The notes beneath the pieces were generated by a model. The model worked only from the letters and a program-made list of their open reading frames with translations, made no database searches and was not told the origin of the DNA. From Thermoplasmata archaeon (GTDB lineage Archaea > Thermoplasmatota > Thermoplasmata > Halarchaeoplasmatales > Halarchaeoplasmataceae): a stretch of 33,368 bases of DNA. The DNA lies in contig PUNG01000139.1 in NCBI GenBank assembly GCA_003551675.1, positions 1 to 33,368 on the forward strand, read 5' to 3'. Below are positions 26,901-33,368 of this stretch, piece after piece (positions within the stretch are counted from its first letter, which is position 1; each line of letters opens with the position of its first letter). The position numbers and the translations under genes were made by a program.

Positions 26901-27501
26901 GGATGCGGAAGACGAAGAGGATGGAGATTACACCTATGTGATAAGAACGGAAGATGAAGCGGGTAACGCCCAACAGTATTCAGGTTCTCTTAGTGTAGAA
27001 AATCCTAGAGATTATTGGGAATCATTCCAGTCTAATCTACCCGGGATCGTATTCATCTTGGTGATAATCCTGTTGATATTCTTGATATATCTCGGTAGAG
27101 ATGAAGTGAAACAGAGATGGAAAAGAGATGAAGAAGACCAGGACGAAGAAGACGAAGCTAAAGAGCGCACACCCGTTAGATCTTCATCTGAAAAAGAAGA
27201 CGAAGGTTCAGAGGAGAGCGAGTTGGAATCCGAATACAAAGAGAAAACCTTAGATGAGCTAGATATGAACGATAAACTCGTGGGAAAATTGAAAGGCCAG
27301 GGTATAGCTACTATCTCCGACCTCACCGATAAAACGGAAGAGGACCTACTCAAGATCAAAGGCATAGGGAAGAAAAGTAAAAACAGGATAGAAAAAGAAC
27401 TGAAGAAGATCGGATTATCCTTGAAGGATAAAGAAAATTCAAAAAAAGAAGATCTGATGGGATCTGTAATGGATGCCGATCTACCCTCTGATAAAGACTG
27501 A
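20941..27501 (+). CDS. Giant surface protein: 16 alternating Ig-like modules, TM anchor, cytoplasmic RpoA-CTD-like HhH domain
   Basis: The protein is 2186 aa from ATG 20941; a GTG at 20932 adds three. Residue numbers below count from 20932. A signal peptide (IAVFVIVGLLVASVVLF ... ARASA) leads to an acidic N-terminal part (~35-515) with a PPC-like segment (~195-310) and two more beta-sandwich domains. Residues ~519-2023 are 16 modules of ~94 aa in strict A-B order: A modules carry YNxxTGYYE, B modules carry a W near YxxDEGxW and usually WDTT. Each ends with xVDNxPP. One TM helix follows (~2036-2056) and then a charged linker. A helix-hairpin-helix domain (~2110-2163; ATISDLTDKTEEDLLKIKG then IGKKS) is very like the bacterial RNA polymerase alpha C-terminal domain. 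The modules probably project from the cell and may bind Ca2+ or a ligand. It heads a four-gene operon; a VWA gene begins 6-15 bp after it. Confidence 0.92.
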   Translation: MQKNRIAVFVIVGLLVASVVLFAPIARASATGGKSYTLNNHEPDNQFITVPSDGWWFNPGEDEMLPNRNKLTAYGHYTGVALLPEEGGGVAADFDLEVYEDYDFEEMVVASYRGLGELEAVVMQQPDQDSESAFFARVLPYYGEEYGEGDEMNYVIESDSHYGDLYGDNPEEPGPLEVGETRTSALIAGDEGGNFFGSPGSTEGEPPLINVYSSYLYEGGNYDLSIPDMDESGTHLSYHIVKGNAAVFQDALASGEIHQDGGIDEEITDFTPDETGWYGVVVLNHNRENPPYQEYDILLSGSHQITAEPETRLISPGMSTEYDLTVTAEGAVDPIDLDYEWVGPEPDGVDVDFGKDQLYPEGDTVHETFVSVDTSELTGSDEYTLRISAQATDDAGTEDHAEVTLIVEDEENFYIDGRPAHQRVGVGGDFGYQINVSAINEFEDDVELSVVDVSPPSTELEYELEESTLTEPYPDETTLHVHTTPEIEADTYEITILGDGGGIQHTTTVELEVVPGLDASIHSPLEGELVSGEYTFQADASYTEGDIEALELTFGGNMSELGTLSVAYSSATSLWERDVNTEAYPDGLSTIKATATADDGSVYTSETVTFETRNTPPNPIIEYPSDHEYVSGDVEVRVETDDIVSEVKFRIDDQAWQPMTGGPPEWTSSWDTTTVSDGLHEITVEATDQAGLTGQSSTKIYVDNNPPSLEIVSPIEGETVQGTYMFQALAEDTVRVERVNLTVFGSTTTMIYNEVTGYYERSIRTSTVSDGDYTAYMQAWDAVGHESENRSVDFQVANTPPSMTVHSPESGEILQGTYTLMAEVESDFLETVEYRIDEGGWESMDHDDTLENHTAEWDTTAVPDGPYSLMFRAVDEVGHETEITRNVKVDNTPPTGAIIEPLGGEFISGTYTFRVSASDEVGLDSVILNVFNESYPASYNEVTGYYEYSLNTGVMDDGDYSVNATILDEAGWSYTTDDVNFSVDNTAPVVSIENPLTNSYVDGDVTIEADVTEIYLDSVEVRIDEGSWRDMEEEDPWTYEWDTTNYSEGPHRIDVRAVDEIGHSSMDTINVIVDNEVPAGFIASPYPSEYIRDSFTFQVSAEDENGIDQVVIDVFNGSYLAEYNTGTGMFEVTLITSAVEDGTYNLTATVEDKAGWETELGPVDFYVNNEAPTLSMLEPEPGTILSGDSDVRVEAEDEFLSEVRYRVDDGEWRTMADEGSDIWSDVLITSAFTDGEHTLTFEAIDSGGLSTSQSMEVIFDNTKPSGEIITPTDGTFVQERVAFQVNAEDKIGISEVMINFLEVEGEDASDIQDIGTRDMYYDYTLGSYVFEVATHRYTDGLAMYNATIVDEAGFQTDLEEVEFFIDNNPPDVEYIEPVQGSFVSDVIEISAEVEDGPFVPEVDYRINQRTWNDMERDGDIWTAEWDTTTIEDGEHTITVRARDDIGHVTLNEIEVTVDNHEPKIDILNPVSDQFIERDLTIQIDATDEVGIDYVMVDIYSLVREEPHKGQWTREAIYNPSSGYYEATLDTTLEAEDGYWNVTAYARDLSGKINVTDTVEFRVVNHDPELNIHSPQHGEYVSGDVRINATVEDAFPGPIYYSVDEGGWTPIIVPWETTGYSDGEHRLDIKATDQAGNEVVRTIRVTVINTEPEISILSPVEDQFVEDWFQFRVNARHSVEVDRVDADIFGSIQELTYDSDSGYYVYELDTRNIDDGTYNFSAKAVDPIGNEVETETITFNVDNNPPVIDIHSPQNGEYIRGVVDINVTAEDEFLRDVKYSVDDSGFVPITEELNTTRLSDGEHTITVRATDEAGHSTEREVTVVVDNLAPSIRMQKPRREEIISGTEEIEVFVDSEVLEITIEFTDLDIPPEPMESTADPNVYSYVLDTTELTGEDESGSFEALVRVEDYAGNEMDRKFEVLVDNAAPTIEMIEPVDSLLNETTVEGVTTFSLNVSSVSRVDSIQINIDGRGWHDMMLVENNTYMYQWDAEDEEDGDYTYVIRTEDEAGNAQQYSGSLSVENPRDYWESFQSNLPGIVFILVIILLIFLIYLGRDEVKQRWKRDEEDQDEEDEAKERTPVRSSSEKEDEGSEESELESEYKEKTLDELDMNDKLVGKLKGQGIATISDLTDKTEEDLLKIKGIGKKSKNRIEKELKKIGLSLKDKENSKKEDLMGSVMDADLPSDKD

Positions 27502-27516
27502 GGTGAGATGTCGCAG

Positions 27517-28914
27517 ATGCCTCGGACCAAGTATATGATGATGATAGGTTCTGTATTCTTCGTTTCTTTAGTGCTGCTCTCGGCAGTAGGTACTGGAGAA
27601 GCTCTCACTTCGGAAGATATCGAGGTAGGACCGTACTTTGATGTATCATCGGACAGTAGTAGGGATAGAATCTGGCCTCTTCAATCCAACAGAGAGCCTA
27701 AAGAGATGAGCATGAATCTATCCTTTCAGGCCACCGGTGAGAGGGCGCTGAAGTTCGAGCCCCAGGATACCATCATGGTGGTCGATTTTTCCCAAGGTTC
27801 TGCGATCTGGGACCCTGAACATCAGCGCATAGATGCTACTCAAGCTTATGTTGACAACATGGTCTCTCCTGACAGAGCCGGGGTTGTAAAATTGGCTTCT
27901 AATGCCACGCTAGAGCATCGTCTTTCAGAGGATTACGCTAGTGTGAAAAGGAGTTTAGAGATGGCCCAAGAGCCGGGTGGAAGAACCAACTACGAGGAAT
28001 CCATTTATAAGGCCACGGAGGAGTTGATCCAAAGGGGTGATCCAGACAAGCAGCGCCTGCAGATCTTTCTGTCGGACGGTTACCCCACTTACAATGTGAC
28101 GGAAGAGACCATGGATATGGTCAGAGAAAACAACATAAGTATCATCACTGTAGGTATTGGGGAATATGTTAATGACCCGCTCCTCCGTTGGATGGCGAAT
28201 ACGACTTCAGGTGAATATCATCATGTAGAAGAGGCAGGTCAGTTGGTCGAGACGTATCTTGAGATCTCTGACCAGTTCTATACCGATGAAACCGGTGAAG
28301 ATATAGGTGTAAAAGTTGGATTCAAAGAGCATATTCAGGTTGATACAGATTCTTTCTCACGCGTTCCTACTAACGTTACGAGGATCGAAAATCGAACAGT
28401 CGTTGAATGGGATATCGACGGAGTGATGAGTCTCGGCGATGAGTGGAACGTTGGATTCAATATCAGTACTAGGAAGAGAGGCCACCAATCGGTTTTCAGC
28501 GAAGCTTCCGGTCTTTACTATATACAGCCTTGGAGCGGCGAACATAATTTTACATCACTTCCAGATCATTCTATCTATGGTATAATTCAGACAGGGGCTC
28601 CTCCGCCTCCTCCTCCGCCTCCACCAGCAGCGGCACCGCCTCCTCCGCCTCCTGAGATATTTCCCATGCCTTCTCCTCCCATGGGTACGGCCTCATTGGT
28701 ACCTCAGGCGGCGATACAACCCGTTACACAAGCTACGGGCTACCAAGCTCTTTTTGCTCCGTTCATAGGTCTTGGTATGGGTGAGGCGCTGAAAGATACT
28801 GTGGATATGGAACAGAAAGAAGGTATAAGTATGAGAGCCGGAAAGGATTCTGAAGAGAAGAAAGAAAAAGATAAAGAAAGTAGTGGTTTTGGTTATATGT
28901 TGAATGAGAGATGA
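27517..28914 (+). CDS. Exported VWA-domain protein with polyproline segment
   Basis: About 465 aa. Residue numbers here count from the ATG at 27508. A signal peptide (MIGSVFFVSLVLLSAVGTGEA) is followed by a VWA domain (~85-255). Its MIDAS is partial: DFSQGS (D93, S95, S98) has one extra residue compared with DxSxS, while GRTN (T160) and LSDGYP (D190) are kept. A second beta-rich region (~265-345) follows. A Pro-rich stretch comes next (from ~364: nine Pro, three Ala, six Pro, then PMPSPP), and a charged tail ends the protein. I choose ATG 27517, ten nt after GAGGTGA; ATG 27508 is only one nt from it. It is coupled by ATGA overlap to the AAA gene downstream. Its role is probably to hold or sense a surface partner. 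Confidence 0.85.
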   Translation: MPRTKYMMMIGSVFFVSLVLLSAVGTGEALTSEDIEVGPYFDVSSDSSRDRIWPLQSNREPKEMSMNLSFQATGERALKFEPQDTIMVVDFSQGSAIWDPEHQRIDATQAYVDNMVSPDRAGVVKLASNATLEHRLSEDYASVKRSLEMAQEPGGRTNYEESIYKATEELIQRGDPDKQRLQIFLSDGYPTYNVTEETMDMVRENNISIITVGIGEYVNDPLLRWMANTTSGEYHHVEEAGQLVETYLEISDQFYTDETGEDIGVKVGFKEHIQVDTDSFSRVPTNVTRIENRTVVEWDIDGVMSLGDEWNVGFNISTRKRGHQSVFSEASGLYYIQPWSGEHNFTSLPDHSIYGIIQTGAPPPPPPPPPAAAPPPPPPEIFPMPSPPMGTASLVPQAAIQPVTQATGYQALFAPFIGLGMGEALKDTVDMEQKEGISMRAGKDSEEKKEKDKESSGFGYMLNER

Positions 28915-31900
28915 TAAAGATGGATGTAGATAAGCTCAATTGGGGTAATGTCAGGATGAACCGGTCTATAGTGGTAGGTTTGCTTCTCAGGTTACTGATG
29001 ATAAGTGTTCTTTCAGGAGCGACCCTTGGCATCTTAGAAGAGGATACAAGGATGTTAGATGAAGAGGACTTTTATGAAAAGTTTGACTTGGATCACACCC
29101 CTGAGGCACCGAATCCTGACGAGGGTGTGTGGATAACTGTAGAGAGTAAGACTACAGAAAACATAACCGATGCCCACCTATATTTCCAGTACAGAGGAAA
29201 GGAAGAAGAAAACTTTTCAGAATCAGGGGGTATAATAATGGAGGAAGGAGAGAACGAAACCGTGAGGAACGGTTTGATAGATCCTGAGTACCATGATGCC
29301 GGAACGGAGATAAGATTCTGGATCAACGCTACTTTTGATGAAATAGATTGGTATCGCTCCGATGATCACACTTATACGGTCAGTGAAGAAGGCAGCTGGA
29401 TCTCTGACGATTTTGAAGATAATCTTCACTTCGATTTTGAACCTACTTCACCCGGGTCCGACGAAGAAGTAGAGATGACACTGTGGATGACAGAGGAGGC
29501 AGAACGGAACGATGTTCAGATCAACTCGGCGGTGGTGAGTGCTATGATCCATCAACCAGATACCGATCCACAAAGTGCCGCCGCTCATTTTGAAGAGCAA
29601 GAAAACTTGTGGGTGGCTACCATCCCTCCGTATCCTGAAAATACATCCATCTCATTTTATGTTGAAGCAACCGATATTCATGGAAATCTGATGGTATCTG
29701 AAGAGTTCAGTTATACGGTCCAAGAAGAAGAAAGATTGATACAACCTTTGATAGTTGTTTATGATTCTTTGAATGAGGAGTACGTAGAAGGATCTGAAGT
29801 AAGGGTCGAAGACCAGGAGGGAAATTTGATATTTGAGGGGCTCACTGAAGAAGGCCAGATAGTGGTCGGAGAACCTTTAACCTCCGGTGAATACACCATA
29901 TTCGTAGAATATAGAGATGAATCCGAGGTAAGGAACATACGATTGACGGGTGAGGAAAGCGAAGAAGAAGCAACTTTTCAATTTGATATAGAGGTTCGAT
30001 CCACTTTAGAGCACGATATCATCTCTTTTCCCCAGGAAACACTTCTAGCCGGTTTATTGGGCGCCTTGTTGGTTCCTCTGCTGGTTTTAGGATGGGTTTA
30101 TCGGAGAAAAGAAGAAAAGATGATCGATATAGCCAGCGACGAAGGTAAGAAAAGCTCGTCGGATCATATGATCTCAGAAAAAGTATTTGATAGGATATTA
30201 AAGGAAACCCAGCAGCCTGAATTTTTGATCCCCGTAGGTTTCTTCTTCCTATCTATTTTTGGTTTATCCTTTGCTCCGTTTTATCCCTGGTGGATGGTAT
30301 TCCTGCTATCCCTGGTGATCGGCGCAGTATCTTACAAGTACCCTCTTAATGCGCTGTTGATCCTCGCTATCTTCGTCACGGGTGCGGCCGCTTACCAAAC
30401 CCCGGAGTTCGGTTTAGTGTTCCTTGTATTTTCTCTACTTGTCATGCTAGCCTCCTTTTTCGATTGGAGATTTGGCTTTCTTGTCTTTTCCATAGTATTT
30501 TTAGCTAGATTTGGAGCGGTATACCTTGTTCCTGTCATGTCCGTGGTGCTGTTCACCCCATTCCTTGCCATAATCTCCACTGCTGCGGCGGGCGTGTTTT
30601 TAGTTCTTCTCTCGACCAGCGGAAATTTAGAGTTGATAGGATTGGTCACATCAGCCTCACACGAGACTTCATTCATGAGGTTCGATAGACCAGTGGTTTC
30701 GTCTTTTTCTCCTTCTTCTTTAGGTAGTGCTCTCAGCAGCATAGGAGATGCAAACGCCAATGTGATACGGACCGTACTATCCAATAACTTTGGAGCGTCG
30801 ATAGTGCCTTTCTTTCAGATATTTTTATGGTGCCTCGCCATCTATATATTGTCTTTGATCATCGAAGCCAGGGGGCCCAAATTTAGTAAGATAAGCGAAT
30901 GGCTCAAATATCCTGCAGAAAAAGATTGGAAGGTATCTATTTCCAGCTCGCTGATCTTGGGTGCTTCACCTTTGATAGGGTTGTTTTACTTTGACTATCT
31001 GCCCGAGATGGATACTTTGGGATTGATCCTCACGGTGGCATTGGTCGCAGGAGGTATCGCATTAGCTTATGTGAGTCAGGGGGTAGGATTCATGACCAAG
31101 AGTATTTTCAAGGAGTATTATCGTTCCAGATTAGGTGTATCGGATGTAGGTACTAGGATCGCTGAGATGACAGACAGAGCAGAGACTTCTTTTGAAAATA
31201 TAGGTGGACTTGAAGATGTGAAGGAAGATGTGAAAGAGAGTATATTACTCCCGCTGCTCCGACCCGACATATCAGAAAAGTTCGGTGTTGAGACTTCTAA
31301 AGGAGTACTACTATACGGGGCACCAGGATGCGGTAAGACTTTGATGATGAAGGCGTTAGCCACTGAACTAGATGTGGAGATGATCAACGTCAAGTGTGGA
31401 GATGTGATGTCTAGATGGTACGGTGAGAGCGAAGACAGCATGATGAAATTATTCAGAGCCGCTAGGGAGAGGAAACCTTGCATAATATTCTTTGATGAGG
31501 TAGACGCCATAGCGAAAAAGAGAGATATGTATTCCGCCGACGACGTCACCCCTAGATTACTCTCACTCCTCTTGTCGGAGTTAGACGGTATGGACAGAGC
31601 CGAAGGTATAATCATGGTAGGTTCGACCAACAAGCCTGAGATGGTGGACCCTGCCTTACTGAGACCGGGGAGGTTCGATAAGATCATCTACGTACCTCCT
31701 CCGGATAAAGAAGAAAGAAAGGAGATCTTGAATATACACTTCAAAAATAAACCGCTCTCTGAAAATGTAGATATGAACAAAATAGCTAGGAAGACAGAAG
31801 GTTTTTCAGGTGCTGACCTTGCCAATTTGGCGAAAGAAGCTGCCACATTGACCATGAAAAGGTCGTTGGCGAGCGGCGGTGTTGAAAAGATAACTCAAAA

Positions 31901-32819
31901 AGAGATAGACCGAGTACTTCAGAAGATCAGTCCCAGCATCACGCCTTCCATGAGAGAGGAGTACGAACGGGTAAGGTCCAAATACGAAAGGAAGATGCAC
32001 GAAGCTAAAAGACCGGAGATGGAACGAGGGATCAGTTTGGAAGATATTCCCAACCTCACAGAAGCCAAGAGAACACTGAAAAATGAGATCCTTTTCCCGC
32101 TGACCGAATCGGATCTTGTGGATGAATTTGGTATATCCGGTACTAAGAACCTTCTTTTGTACGGTCCCAAAGGCTGTCAAAAAATCGATCTTATAAAAGC
32201 CGCCGGGAACGATGTGGGGATCCCTATGAGGGTTATCTCCGGTAGAGAATTCAAAGAGGTTGTTTCAGAAGAAGGACGGATGGCGGTCAAACAGCTCTTC
32301 AAAGAGATGAGAGACATCGCCCCGTCGGTCATAGTTATATCGGACATCGAAAAGATAGCCGGCGTCGATATATCCGGGATGTCGGCACCTAAAGCTTTGG
32401 CTTCACTACTCAATCTATTCGATGACTTGAAAGACGAAAAAGATATAGCGTTACTGGCAACGAGTGACTATCCCGATAAGATAAAGAGTAACCTCTTCCA
32501 AAGAGGAAGATTTGACAAGACGATCCATGTGCCTGTACCGGACTTTGAGATGAGGACCGAATTGATAATAAATGAACTAGAATCGGTACCTACTTCGGAC
32601 GACTTAGATTACGGTAAGCTTGCAGAGCTAACAGAGGATCTGACTTCAGAGGATATCAAAGGCTGTATAGAGGAAGCTAAGATCAAAGCATTGAGCCTAG
32701 GGAAAAAGAAAGCGTTGATCACACAGAAGATACTCGAAGAAGTGATAGAAGACACTTCGTCCTCGATCAATGAATATATGTTGGAGTCGACTGAAAGATT
32801 CGAAGAGGAGAGAAGCTAG
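28911..32819 (+). CDS. Polytopic membrane protein with tandem Cdc48-like AAA domains (D1 active, D2 degenerate)
   Basis: The 1302-aa protein has, in order, a signal or anchor helix (~16-40) and an extracytoplasmic part (~45-375) with Ig-like and carboxypeptidase-regulatory-like strands. A TM helix follows (~378-400), then about nine more TM helices (~437-725). Two AAA+ domains end the protein. D1 has Walker A GAPGCGKT (803-810), Walker B IIFFDE (D862, E863), GSTNKPE (sensor 1) and RPGRFD, so it should hydrolyse ATP. D2 has GPKGCQKI (1085-1092; the second Gly and Thr are lost) and VIVISDIE in place of a DE Walker B (D1145, I1146), so it is probably inactive. AAA sequences are closest to Cdc48/VAT and FtsH types, but no N domain or protease is present. 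The start at 28911 overlaps the VWA stop (ATGA). It is likely the engine of the surface complex. Confidence 0.9.
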   Translation: MIKMDVDKLNWGNVRMNRSIVVGLLLRLLMISVLSGATLGILEEDTRMLDEEDFYEKFDLDHTPEAPNPDEGVWITVESKTTENITDAHLYFQYRGKEEENFSESGGIIMEEGENETVRNGLIDPEYHDAGTEIRFWINATFDEIDWYRSDDHTYTVSEEGSWISDDFEDNLHFDFEPTSPGSDEEVEMTLWMTEEAERNDVQINSAVVSAMIHQPDTDPQSAAAHFEEQENLWVATIPPYPENTSISFYVEATDIHGNLMVSEEFSYTVQEEERLIQPLIVVYDSLNEEYVEGSEVRVEDQEGNLIFEGLTEEGQIVVGEPLTSGEYTIFVEYRDESEVRNIRLTGEESEEEATFQFDIEVRSTLEHDIISFPQETLLAGLLGALLVPLLVLGWVYRRKEEKMIDIASDEGKKSSSDHMISEKVFDRILKETQQPEFLIPVGFFFLSIFGLSFAPFYPWWMVFLLSLVIGAVSYKYPLNALLILAIFVTGAAAYQTPEFGLVFLVFSLLVMLASFFDWRFGFLVFSIVFLARFGAVYLVPVMSVVLFTPFLAIISTAAAGVFLVLLSTSGNLELIGLVTSASHETSFMRFDRPVVSSFSPSSLGSALSSIGDANANVIRTVLSNNFGASIVPFFQIFLWCLAIYILSLIIEARGPKFSKISEWLKYPAEKDWKVSISSSLILGASPLIGLFYFDYLPEMDTLGLILTVALVAGGIALAYVSQGVGFMTKSIFKEYYRSRLGVSDVGTRIAEMTDRAETSFENIGGLEDVKEDVKESILLPLLRPDISEKFGVETSKGVLLYGAPGCGKTLMMKALATELDVEMINVKCGDVMSRWYGESEDSMMKLFRAARERKPCIIFFDEVDAIAKKRDMYSADDVTPRLLSLLLSELDGMDRAEGIIMVGSTNKPEMVDPALLRPGRFDKIIYVPPPDKEERKEILNIHFKNKPLSENVDMNKIARKTEGFSGADLANLAKEAATLTMKRSLASGGVEKITQKEIDRVLQKISPSITPSMREEYERVRSKYERKMHEAKRPEMERGISLEDIPNLTEAKRTLKNEILFPLTESDLVDEFGISGTKNLLLYGPKGCQKIDLIKAAGNDVGIPMRVISGREFKEVVSEEGRMAVKQLFKEMRDIAPSVIVISDIEKIAGVDISGMSAPKALASLLNLFDDLKDEKDIALLATSDYPDKIKSNLFQRGRFDKTIHVPVPDFEMRTELIINELESVPTSDDLDYGKLAELTEDLTSEDIKGCIEEAKIKALSLGKKKALITQKILEEVIEDTSSSINEYMLESTERFEEERS

Positions 32820-33170
32820 ATGAGAGATCACGTACTTATATTGCTGGCGGTCGTTGGATTCATAATCCTTCTATCTCTCGGTGCATCGCCTGTTTGGTCT
32901 TTGGTCATATTGTCTTTCGTGATGATAGGGTATATCGGAGTAAAATATCCAGGAGGCAGGTCCGATTGGACCTCCGATAAAAAGGAGACCGCTTACCTTG
33001 CGCTCACCCTTGCCACGGTTCTGTTGATAATCTATCTGTTGTATCTGGTATTCATGATAATAACTTTCCCTTCGATGGTGGTTATCCTTGTATGGTTTGC
33101 CGTGATAGGTATGGCTTTACTGTTCCTACTGTCGGTGATATATCCAAAGGGTATCGGAAGTACTCATTAA
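32820..33170 (+). CDS. Small four-helix membrane protein
   Basis: The 116-aa protein has two N-terminal TM helices (VLILLAVVGFIILLSLG; SLVILSFVMIGYIGVKYP) and a short charged loop (GGRSDWTSDKKE). Two more helices follow (ALTLATVLLIIYLLYLVFMI; MVVILVWFAVIGMALLFLL). The ATG follows the stop of the AAA gene without a gap, and a GAGGAG site is ~9 nt upstream, so it is the last gene of the operon. No family is recognised. It may be a membrane partner of the AAA protein. Confidence 0.8.
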   Translation: MRDHVLILLAVVGFIILLSLGASPVWSLVILSFVMIGYIGVKYPGGRSDWTSDKKETAYLALTLATVLLIIYLLYLVFMIITFPSMVVILVWFAVIGMALLFLLSVIYPKGIGSTH

Positions 33171-33283
33171 GCGTGTTTTGGGACCCGATTCACTCTCTTA
33201 TTTGTTCGAATATTGTAAAATAAATCTTATAACTTTAAACATAATATTTTAGGGTGTAGAATGCTTGCAAGGTTATAAGTTTT

Positions 33284-33332
33284 ATGTGGGTTGGAACGAG
33301 GGGTTTTTAAACCCCGTTTCCATTACCCACAT
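33284..33332 (+). promoter_or_regulatory. Long imperfect hairpin abutting a possible start codon
   Basis: ATGTGGGT (33284-33291) pairs with ACCCACAT (33325-33332), GGAA (33293-33296) with TTCC (33318-33321), and GGGGTTT (33300-33306) with AAACCCC (33309-33315), around a TT loop. The last arm runs into the ATG at 33331, so in RNA it would mask that start. Confidence 0.5.
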
Positions 33333-33368
33333 GTTTCAAATGCAAAGAAGAAAAGCACCTATCAGATA
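33331..33368 (+). CDS. Possible start of a gene running off the window (3' partial)
   Basis: An ATG opens a frame to the window end with a basic peptide MFQMQRRKAPIR. It is too short to assign. The TATA-like stretch ~90 nt upstream and the hairpin would lie in its leader. A second ATG is at 33340. Confidence 0.3.
   Translation, partial: MFQMQRRKAPIR

Larger units (their letters stand above)
33171..33368. other. Right-end intergenic region with TATA-like element
   Basis: 198 bp of AT-rich sequence without a clear complete gene. A TATA-like stretch TTTAAACATAATATTTTA lies near 33233-33251, which would start a transcript near 33277. It holds a long hairpin (33284-33332) and the start of a possible reading frame at 33331. 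I see no tRNA or CRISPR repeat unit. Confidence 0.5.

Noticed and set aside
27517-32819. Classical MoxR-VWA chaperone pair
   Set aside because: The ATPase is of Cdc48 type and membrane bound, and the VWA protein is exported, so the domains are on opposite sides of the membrane.
33284-33332. tRNA, SRP RNA or rRNA gene at the right edge
   Set aside because: It is a single hairpin without cloverleaf, anticodon or conserved SRP or rRNA motifs.
33333-33355. GTTTCAAATGCAAAGAAG as a CRISPR repeat
   Set aside because: Only one copy is present before the window ends and there is no spacer pattern; it looks more like the start of a reading frame.

Overview
The window is archaeal chromosome. Thermosome, TFB, Gar1, an A24 prepilin peptidase of archaeal type and an aCPSF2-type beta-CASP nuclease are all archaeal information-processing or secretion genes. 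The upstream regions show TATA boxes 26-35 nt before starts, several of them consistent with leaderless or nearly leaderless mRNAs; TTG starts and strong GGAGG sites inside operons also occur. Proteins are rich in Asp/Glu. I favour an uncultivated euryarchaeal lineage, possibly Thermoplasmatota, but this placement is inference.

Left region (1-6850) is accessory-looking. After the tail of a membrane-anchored protein comes a tight minus-strand operon of two small proteins with ubiquitin-like N-terminal domains plus a TIM-barrel amidohydrolase. It diverges from a membrane-anchored GCS2-family (carboxylate-amine ligase) protein. The two small proteins and the ligase share one C-terminal or middle domain, tying them into one system. 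A convergent VWA protein with a Cdc48-N-like beta-barrel and a small InlB-repeat membrane protein follow. A ubiquitin-like protein beside a GCS-fold ligase recalls Pup/PafA in logic, but I know of no described system with this make-up.

Middle region (6857-20778) is housekeeping: flavin prenyltransferase UbiX, a two-gene ABC exporter, a NIF3-like protein, a P-type cation ATPase with unusual M4/M6 residues, a DUF389 membrane protein, a nitroreductase, thermosome, the gar1-tfb operon with a palindrome at its promoter, prepilin peptidase, and a beta-CASP RNase.

Right region (20941-33170) is a compact four-gene operon. It encodes a ~2186-residue surface protein with 16 strictly alternating Ig-like modules, one TM helix and a cytoplasmic helix-hairpin-helix domain resembling the C-terminal domain of bacterial RNA polymerase alpha; an exported VWA protein with a polyproline segment; a ~1300-residue polytopic protein with an extracytoplasmic part and tandem Cdc48-like AAA domains (D1 intact, D2 degenerate); and a small four-helix membrane protein. 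It looks like a trans-envelope machine. The window ends in a long hairpin abutting a possible start codon. There are no tRNA or rRNA genes, insertion sequences or CRISPR arrays that I can see.
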